This document shows positions 57,346 through 64,000 of a stretch of 64,000 bases of DNA, one piece after another (positions within the stretch are counted from its first letter, which is position 1; the number at the start of each line of letters is the position of its first letter). Position numbers and translations under genes: made by a program. The stretch covers positions 2,594,743 to 2,658,742 of the forward strand of contig RQOL01000374.1 in assembly GCA_013076295.1 (NCBI GenBank), given 5' to 3'. A model generated the notes under the pieces. It saw only the letters and a program-made list of their open reading frames with translations, did no database searches and was not told the origin of the DNA. This DNA is from Sanderia malayensis. Taxonomy: Eukaryota; Cnidaria; Scyphozoa; Semaeostomeae; Pelagiidae.

Positions 57346-57744
57346 TCAGGCTGAGGATTAGAGAAGGTTTCGGCATTTGCAATATTATTAGTATTAAAAA
57401 AACATATTATGTTCTTGATTATCCAGCTTAGCATCATTAAGTGCCCAAATGAAAACATGACGAGTGTTCTGAACAATGCTCAAGGTTTATTTACGGTCTC
57501 CAGAGATGGGACGCGGAGAGAACTTTTACGAAAAACTCTCTTGTGACAATTCAATGTTTAGGAATTAGAAACTTTACATATTTGAACAAAATTTGACCTT
57601 TTATTTACATGTTAACTATAAATTATGATTGCCTCGCTGTAATGTTGCCGTTGAATCAGTGTTTTGGAATGATATTTCGCTGAGTCTATCAGAAAACTAG
57701 ATGCGTTTATCAAGGCTGAGAACTCTGAGTAAACACCTGGTGCC

Positions 57745-58350
57745 GTGACCCGGGAAAATAGCCCAACAAGACAGAGTAATACAAACCAACCAGAAACATT
57801 CAAGAAAGGGAAGATTCCTGCTAAGAAGGCAAACCGAAGTGGCAAGATTTCCTATGTAATGAAGCTGATACACAACGTGAATAAGCAAGTAGCTGAAAAT
57901 GTTCAGCCGGGTTTACTGGATTTTAACATACAGTCAGTGAAGAAAGGCAGGACGAGTTTCACGAACTTTAACGAGGAATATGTTGCCAATTTAGACAATT
58001 CAGCAGAAATTGAGTGAGCCTTCATGACCCTGTTGAATATCGAAGACAATTTCCAGCAATGCATCACAAACACAGAATCATACCTTGCAGTTTGCAGAAG
58101 GGAAACCAGCTCAATTCGATCATCGAGGAAATCTGGCAGATATTCAGTCTCTTCCTCCAGCACAAGAAATGAAAAACTCAAATTCCAAGATTTCAAGAAA
58201 AGAGAAAGAAGAAACCCGGCCTCAGAGTGTTCTGAAGAAACCGCTCCCCGAGAAAAGAAGATCGTGTACGGTGATTCAGCAGTGTTGAAAAACGATACAG
58301 CTACAAATCAAGAATGGCAAGAATTCAAGACACCCGCCCACACTACTTGA
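57745..58350 (+). pseudogene. BEL-like gag N-terminal region, copy 1, with in-frame stop
   Basis: The frame from 57745 contains KISYVMKLIHNVNKQVAEN and FTNFNEEYVANLDNSAEIE. A TGA at 58015-58017 is followed in the same frame by LLNIEDNFQQCITNTESYLA. This resembles the gag N-terminus of BEL/Pao retrotransposons. The TGA probably replaces CGA. Downstream, 58360-58730 is proline-rich, with unlinked open frames that look non-functional. Confidence 0.5.
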
Positions 58351-58923
58351 TTCCGCTATAACCTTAACCCATTAATGCGAGCACCCCTCCAAACCCCCTT
58401 GATCCCTGAGTGTCACATTTTCCCCACTAATCAGCCCCATCCCCTTTTCCCTTACCCCCCCCCCAAATGTGGCCGAACCTAAACCCCCTGCTCTCGACCC
58501 TCAAAACCCATCTCCTTCCATACCTAATCAAGACTCCAGAGCTGAAATTCGGATTGTGCGTTCAGCGGAAGTAAAGAGGACACATGGGATACAAAGAAGA
58601 CCAATCACAAAATTGATCCTGCTTCTTCTCGATGAGGAAAAAACCGAAAAGACGACAAGACAGAGTCCAGCTTGCTGGACTGCGGGGTTTTACGAAAAAC
58701 TCTTTTGTGATCATTCAATGCTTAGGAATTAGAACTTTGCATAATTGAACAATAATGTTTGAATGATCTACAATGGACCTTTTATTTACATGGAGTATAA
58801 ATTTAGATTGCTTCGCTGTAATGTTGCCGTTGAATCAGTGTTTTGGAATGATATTTCGCTGAGTCTATCAGAAAACTAGATGCGTTTATCAAGGCTGAGA
58901 ACTCTGAGTAAACACCTGGTGCC

Positions 58924-59529
58924 GTGACCCGGGAAAATAGCCCAACAAGACAGAGTAATACAAACCAACCAGAAACATTCAAGAAAGGGAAGATTCCTGC
59001 TAAGAAGGCAAACCGAAGTGGCAAGATTTCCTATGTAATGAAGCTGATACACAACGTGAATAAGCAAGTAGCTGAAAATGTTCAGCCGGGTTTACTGGAT
59101 TTTAACATACAGTCAGTGAAGAAAGGCAGGACGAGTTTCACGAACTTTAACGAGGAATATGTTGCCAATTTAGACAATTCAGCAGAAATTGAGTGAGCCT
59201 TCATGACCCTGTTGAATATCGAAGACAATTTCCAGCAATGCATCACAAACACAGAATCATACCTTGCAGTTTGCAGAAGGGAAACCAGCTCAATTCGATC
59301 ATCGAGGAAATCTGGCAGATATTCAGTCTCTTCCTCCAGCACAAGAAATGAAAAACTCAAATTCCAAGATTTCAAGAAAAGAGAAAGAAGAAACCCGGCC
59401 TCAGAGTGTTCTGAAGAAACCGCTCCCCGAGAAAAGAAGATCGTGTACGGTGATTCAGCAGTGTTGAAAAACGATACAGCTACAAATCAAGAATGGCAAG
59501 AATTCAAGACACCCGCCCACACTACTTGA
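58924..59529 (+). pseudogene. BEL-like gag N-terminal region, copy 2
   Basis: Essentially identical to copy 1, including the same TGA at 59194-59196. The stop therefore predates the tandem duplication. One visible difference in the internal region is TTCTCGATG against TTCTAGATG, plus one base in a C-run. Confidence 0.5.
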
Positions 59530-60102
59530 TTCCGCTATAACCTTAACCCATTAATGCGAGCACCCCTCCAAACCCCCTTGATCCCTGAGTGTCACATTTT
59601 CCCCACTAATCAGCCCCATCCCCTTTTCCCTTACCCCCCCCCCCCAAATGTGGCCGAACCTAAACCCCCTGCTCTCGACCCTCAAAACCCATCTCCTTCC
59701 ATACCTAATCAAGACTCCAGAGCTGAAATTCGGATTGTGCGTTCAGCGGAAGTAAAGAGGACACATGGGATACAAAGAAGACCAATCACAAAATTGATCC
59801 TGCTTCTTCTAGATGAGGAAAAAACCGAAAAGACGACAAGACAGAGTCCAGCTTGCTGGACTGCGGGGTTTTACGAAAAACTCTTTTGTGATCATTCAAT
59901 GCTTAGGAATTAGAACTTTGCATAATTGAACAATAATGTTTGAATGATCTACAATGGACCTTTTATTTACATGGAGTATAAATTTAGATTGCTTCACTGT
60001 AATTTTGTCGTTGGATCAGTGTTTTGGAATAATATTTCGCTGAGTCTATCAGAAAACTAGATGCGTTTATTATGGACGAGAACTCTGAGCAAACAACAAA
60101 GT

Positions 60103-60432
60103 TTACGAATACCAGAAGTGATTTTTAAATTTTCCCTGTCTATGTTGTGAACTTGGACTTATTTCTACTCGTTCCTTCAAATACGCAAATGTAAATGTGT
60201 GAGTATTTATATATTTTGAAATGTATAAATCTTTACCCGTTACATTAAAAGTCATTTTTGGAACCCAAAGTACCCATCTTGAAATAATGTATCTACCGGC
60301 AGCTGCAGCATTACTACGAAAGATTATATTATTATCAGATTCTAGAGAAATATCTAGAGAGATTTTACCGTTCGGAGCGATTTCACCCTTGAAAGATTCG
60401 AAGAAACTATATCTATTTAATGGTAGGGTCAT
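60103..60432 (-). pseudogene. Capsid-like protein, central part
   Basis: A 109-residue frame rich in beta strands, with the segments LNRYSFFESFKGEIAPNGKI (about residues 4-23), then SAAAAGRYIISRWVLWVPK-like and TFNVTGKDLYISKY. These recall the hexon-like major capsid proteins of Polinton/adintovirus-type elements. The frame runs off into the LTR element at 60095, which interrupts the gene. A stop separates it from the part at 60.6-60.9 kb. Confidence 0.45.
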
Positions 60433-60598
60433 ATTCGTTGTAGCACCTGCGGAAAGTAGAGCTTTTCTCTTTGCAAACCCTGCATTATAATTTACGTTTC
60501 ATGTTGCTAGATGATTAGTAGCATCAGCTGTAAATTCACTTGAAACAGCACCTGATGCTGTATCAACATAATGAAACATACTCTGTCCTAAATTATCA

Positions 60599-60856
60599 CT
60601 ATGGGACTTTGAATAAATCGGTAAGGTTCTTTACTTTAATTCCATGATTAATTCCTGGTTTATCGAAAACATTAACTCCATTATAATCAACCTTTAACTG
60701 ATTAATCAATGAATGCCCTCCATTTATAATACCTACTTCATAAGCTGCTCCATAGGCGGCACCAGTAGCATACTGATGAATCCTAAAACCTATTTCAAAA
60801 TAAGCATGATAACAATCAAATAGATGATTCTCCCCACTACTACACTTAGTGAGCAC
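60599..60856 (-). pseudogene. Capsid-like protein, N-terminal part
   Basis: An 85-residue frame ending near 60599 with GINHGIKVKNLTDLF just before the frame breaks. It contains an Ala/Gly-rich segment (TGAAYGAAYEVGIINGG) and LKVDYNGVNVFDK. By position it precedes the central part and is probably the same gene. The true N-terminus further right was not found. Confidence 0.4.
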
Positions 60857-60860
60857 AAGT

Positions 60861-61240
60861 TACGCACCACCCGATGAAAAATTGGCCTCTAAAAATGGCC
60901 CGAGGCCTAAGCTAGAAAATGTACATAACAATATATAAATATCAAAAGGGTTTCAATAGCGAATTTCTTTAGCAGAAATATACCCAGAATTTCATAAATT
61001 TTCAAGTGAAAACATAATTTAAACTATATCATATCGTTTTATAATAATATTGAAAGAAAACCCCGAAGGGGTCTCTTAAAAAATTTTTACAAAAATTTAT
61101 TGAAGTGGAGTAATTAAAACGCCAATAATTATAATTTCTTTCACTCAGAACCCTTTGCGACATCCATTCAATTCAAGTGTTATTGACGTGCACGAATTCG
61201 CGATTCTTCTTGGAAGTATGATGAGCAGTTAAAAGAGTCA
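60861..61240. other. No gene recognised; AT-rich edge of viral block
   Basis: AT-rich. CCCCGAAGGGGTC near 61060 is a short inverted repeat that could mark a small hairpin or element edge. Confidence 0.35.
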
Positions 61241-61456
61241 ATGAAACTTTTTGTTTGTCAAGGCCTGAAACGATATGAAATGTTGGATTTTTTGAAGAGG
61301 GATTATCCTCAATATGCCTGGAGCAGTAGAATACTTGACCGATGTCTTTGCCATTTCGGAATCCGTTATTCAGACAAGGAGGTAACTGTTGATCAGGTAC
61401 AAGAAGCAGTCAAGAAAGAAATTAACGGCGCTGGAAAGCTTCTGGCATTCCTATGA
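61241..61456 (+). pseudogene. N-terminus of an integrase-core-type protein
   Basis: A 71-codon frame with a winged-helix-like opening: GLKRYEMLDFLKRDYPQYAW, then RILDRCLCHFGIRYSDKEV and VKKEINGAGKLLAF. It resembles the helix-turn-helix start of DDE integrase-core proteins found in many invertebrate genomes, in which G.GKLLGYR is followed by the catalytic domain. A stop at 61454 comes exactly where the catalytic part should begin, so only the DNA-binding lead remains. Confidence 0.5.
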
Positions 61457-61468
61457 TTTTCCATTCGA

Positions 61469-62591
61469 TCATGGAGCTTGTTGTTCGGCTTCTTCATTTT
61501 TCGATTTTTGGCCAGATTTCTCTTCTGCTCGTATTTCCAGCGGGAAAATTTGCTGAACGGCTCGTTCCAGCCTTCTTTTCACGCCATTGATGATAACTTC
61601 AATGGCGACTCCTCGAACCAATCCGTCTAGGCCCTTTATCAACTTTATAACCCTTGCAGATTTCCACATTCCTCTTTGCGCATGCTTATTTTCTACCAAG
61701 ACAATGTCTCCAGGTTGCACTTCGTATCTGCTTTTCTTCACATTTTCTCTGCTCTTATGGAATTCTCTCAATCCCAGAAGGTACTCTTTGTTCCATCTGG
61801 ACCAAATCTGGTTCAGCTTTGTTTCAATGTGCTTTCTACGAAGAGCAACATCTTCTTCTTCAAAGTGGTCTGGAGCTGCTGGCATCTGCTGTAGCCGGCG
61901 GCCAAAGATAAGATGGTTAGGCGTCAATGGCTCATCTTCTAACTCTTCGCCTTGATATGTAAGAGACCATTTCTGAGTATTTCAACGCTGCTTTACCCAG
62001 AATTCTTTTCAAGACTGTTTTTGTCATCCCGACCAGTCTTTCATAATGGCCACCCCACCAGGGTGCCAGGCTTAAATTAAATTTCCATGTTAAGTAACTT
62101 GAGAGCATGTAACTTTGTATCTCAGGATGCTCTTTCAAGTCTCTCAATCATGTCGCTGATGACTTGAACGTCACCGCATTGTCACTCAATATGAGGTTCG
62201 GTATTCCCCAGGCCGAAAAGAATTTTTCTAAAGACATTATGAACGTTTCTGCTGTCATATCCGGAGCTAGCTCTAGGTGAACAGCTACGTACAAAGGTCC
62301 AGCAAAGTCTGCGCCTGTGTGCTGGAATGGGCGTGTCCTTGCCACTCTGATTCTTGGCAACGGCGCAGCTTTTACAGCATCCAGGCTTTTTGCTGCAAAC
62401 ACCTTGCATCTGTTCTTATCTATTATCGCCGAAAGGTCTGATTTATCTTTCTCATTTGTCATGAGACTTGGCTCCTTTTCTTCAACTCTAGCATCTTGGC
62501 TGGGTTGAAACTCTTTCAGCTGTTGTGGCCAACCTTGTTGGCCTAATAAGAAGTGTGGGCCTTGCCACCAACTTCGATCGTGCTGATTCAC
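61469..62591 (-). pseudogene. BEL/Pao retrotransposon pol fragment: integrase and C-terminal DUF5641-type domain
   Basis: Three consecutive minus-strand frames. 62591-62148: LPRIRVARTRPFQHTGADFA then GPLYV, with the first integrase Asp in GADFAGP, and FSAWGIPNLILSDNAVTFKS with the second. 62147-61932: NLSLAPWWGGHYERLVGMTK, the usual BEL/Pao motif carrying the catalytic Glu. 61927-61469: MTPNHLIFGRR, then RYEVQPGDIVLVENKHAQRG and a basic tail. Stops separate the frames, and the reverse transcriptase upstream is missing. It is oriented opposite to the tandem LTR element and need not belong to it. Confidence 0.75.
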
Positions 62592-62702
62592 AGACCACCA
62601 AAGATAAATAGTGGTCTGTTAAATACTGCTGCATTTCTTGTGCAGAGCCTCGTTTACAATATCAAATATCCACAATTTTGGTGGAAATTTATGCGCATAA
62701 CG

Positions 62703-63199
62703 ATGGAGCAAACTCTACCTCCAAGCGGCGTATTTTGTTTCTCGTCATTAAACAAATTGAATGAACGAAACCTTGTCGTTGGCAGAGGTGACCCCAATGT
62801 GTGTCAGCAGTTACAAAGTTTGCCGTTTGTTGTTCGAACTGAAGTTTCAAAGTACATTTGTAGGAAATGCTTAGGCCTTTTAAAGAAGAGAAATAATTTG
62901 AAGCACAACTTGGAGGAACTTGAAAGTAATTTATTTTCTGACTACAGAAGCAGATGCCACCAGGTTATGACTAGTGTTGAGACAGAAAGCAAAAGGATGG
63001 ACAAAATTGCACTGGCAAAGAAAACAACATCAATCAGGAATCAACCAATATCACTGGAATACAAAGTAGATTTAGGAAGAAAGATGGCTTTTGATAATGT
63101 AGATTTTGAGCAGAGAGTTCATCATAGGACAGAGGAACACCAAAACAGCCTTGTTCACTGGACATCATTTATGTCAATAGAAAATAGAGTAAAAGGTAA
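62703..63199 (+). CDS. Unidentified ORF exon with C..C motif
   Basis: From an internal ATG at 62703 (MEQTLPPSGVFCFSSLN) the frame reads RNLVVGRGDPNVCQQLQSLP, then YICRKCLGLLKKRNNLKHNL and a charged helical stretch with KTTSIRNQPISLEYK. The upstream 50 codons of the frame look like antisense of the BEL fragment and are left out. A donor-like GTAAAT follows at about 63197. The NV...L..LPF..R...SKYICRKC pattern recalls zinc-finger-associated-type modules at the N-terminus of uncharacterised cnidarian proteins. Function unknown. Confidence 0.4.
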
Positions 63200-63335
63200 A
63201 TACCATATGGTTAATACAGTGAGGGTTAGTAAAAATTGTAATTTAAGTTACAGTTATTTTGGGGCAGTTAAAATTTTGTTTTGTTTTGACTTTAAACATA
63301 CAATGAAATTGGGGGGGGGGGCTGGTGATTGGTAG

Positions 63336-64000
63336 ATAGGTACCTTGATCCAGAAACTGTCCTGAAACAGTACAATGCACACGTTGAAAGTGAAAATGAG
63401 TGGAAAAATGTCACAGACCCAATATTCTCTGGAAATTTGGATGAAGGAGAAGCAATAAGAAACATTATAACAAAGTACATAAAAGAATGATTGAAATGCT
63501 TTAAAAAGAGTCTTGGCATAATTTCTTGGCATGGTTTAATTCACAAGCCTGCCGCAAAAACTCAATTATAATAATACATATATCAATACAATGTAGGTAC
63601 AAGGGTCAGAATCAAAATCCCAACTGCAAATCAGAGAATCCCAAATATAATTAATGTTTTAGTTTTGATTGTTTTGCTGTACTAAACAGTGAAACTTGAA
63701 ATCATTGTAACAAACCAGCTGGTATAATATCACATCAATTGTCTTTGTGTATCAAATCAGAACAGTAGCTGCTGCTACCAGGAGAACTTTCCCATAAATG
63801 GTATTGGTGATGCTGATAAATGTATGAATTTGGCTGTGGAAAATTCACATTAGGAACAGTGTGCTGACTATTGCTGCTTTCACTGCTGACCTTAGCAAAC
63901 ATTTCCATGGATTTTGCAAACACGGTTCCAATTTCAGTCATTTACTTACTCATGCTTTCAAGAGGTGTAGCAAATGACTGTGTTGAAGACTTCAGTGCAT
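63336..64000. other. No gene recognised
   Basis: A 68-codon minus-strand frame (63941-63735) is Ser/Gln-rich and could be an exon of the gene starting to the left or beyond the window. There is no domain evidence. Confidence 0.3.

Larger units (their letters stand above)
57495..60095 (+). mobile_element. BEL/Pao-like LTR element in tandem: LTR-gag-LTR-gag-LTR
   Basis: Three copies of an about 250-bp LTR (roughly 57495-57735, 58665-58914 and 59844-60095; the first and third are the most diverged) alternate with two nearly identical internal regions spaced exactly 1179 bp. Each LTR ends in AAACA. After the first two comes TGGTGCCGTGACCCGGGA (57738-57755 and its repeat), a primer binding site of the type usual in BEL/Pao elements. 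A C-run and a purine tract precede the next LTR. The third LTR runs directly into capsid-like coding sequence. No pol is present, so the element is non-autonomous. Confidence 0.75.
54872..60860 (-). mobile_element. Degraded Polinton/adintovirus-type viral block
   Basis: All supportable genes here lie on the minus strand in the order capsid-like (split), two small basic virion-type proteins, a short hydrophobic frame and Bcl-2-like. Close spacing, no introns and the AT-rich spacers (for example 55360-55440) differ from the intron-rich elements around it. The block lacks a DNA polymerase, packaging ATPase, protease and integrase, and I saw no terminal repeats. It is an old or partial integrated copy and is damaged: the capsid-like frame has breaks and is split by an LTR element. 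Confidence 0.6.

Noticed and set aside
61241..61456. Integrase-like ORF as the missing integrase of the Polinton-type block
   Set aside because: It is on the opposite strand and resembles the helix-turn-helix start of another integrase-core family; no link to the viral block could be shown.
62553..62702. N-terminal 50 codons of the plus-strand ORF at 62553
   Set aside because: They run antisense to the BEL/Pao fragment end and precede a better start at 62703.

Overview
The window looks like repeat-dense, AT-rich nuclear DNA from an early-branching marine animal. A cnidarian is my best guess, a sponge or other invertebrate is possible. The reasons are spliceosomal introns with GT..AG borders, a CR1/L2-type LINE, ISL2EU, pogo, hAT and KDZ DNA transposons, BEL/Pao and Gypsy-like fragments, Helitron-like elements with satellite cores, and a block of Polinton/adintovirus-type virion genes. 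I see no convincing single-copy host gene. Almost everything supportable is mobile, viral-derived or tandemly repeated. Exon models were built by eye from splice consensus and reading phase, so ends are approximate unless stated.

Layout. 0.5-3.8 kb: hAT transposase relics. 5.66-11.60 kb: a near-complete ISL2EU-like transposon with two convergent genes, a P2X7-domain protein (+) and a nine-exon THAP/DDE transposase (-). 11.60-15.98 kb: a second element with 248-bp terminal inverted repeats (TIRs), interrupted by an intact LINE; it shares one TTAA with the ISL2EU element. 18.4-21.0 kb: short elements, including a deleted pogo transposon. 20.96-23.35 kb: a 131-bp satellite array.

Main finding. 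23,488-41,649 is a single 18.16-kb KDZ-type transposon, bounded by 173-bp TIRs (one mismatch seen) and a 7-bp target duplication, TGCTGTT. It carries an 18-exon CxC2-KDZ transposase with two lesions, a C2H2 zinc-finger gene, an acidic gene, an HMG-like gene and, starting beside the right TIR, a homeodomain gene. A Helitron-like element sits in the transposase's first intron.

41.7-53.5 kb: two more Helitron-like copies (one expanded to about 26 units of 88 bp), a short ISL2EU derivative, a tRNA-like sequence and part of an HMGXB3/KDZ-like gene. 53.5-54.2 kb: a Gypsy-like fragment. 54.9-60.9 kb: a degraded Polinton/adintovirus-type block with capsid, minor virion and Bcl-2-like genes on one strand; a tandem LTR-gag-LTR-gag-LTR BEL-like element splits the capsid gene. 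61.2-62.6 kb: integrase-like and BEL/Pao pol fragments. The last 1.4 kb holds one unidentified cysteine-rich ORF.
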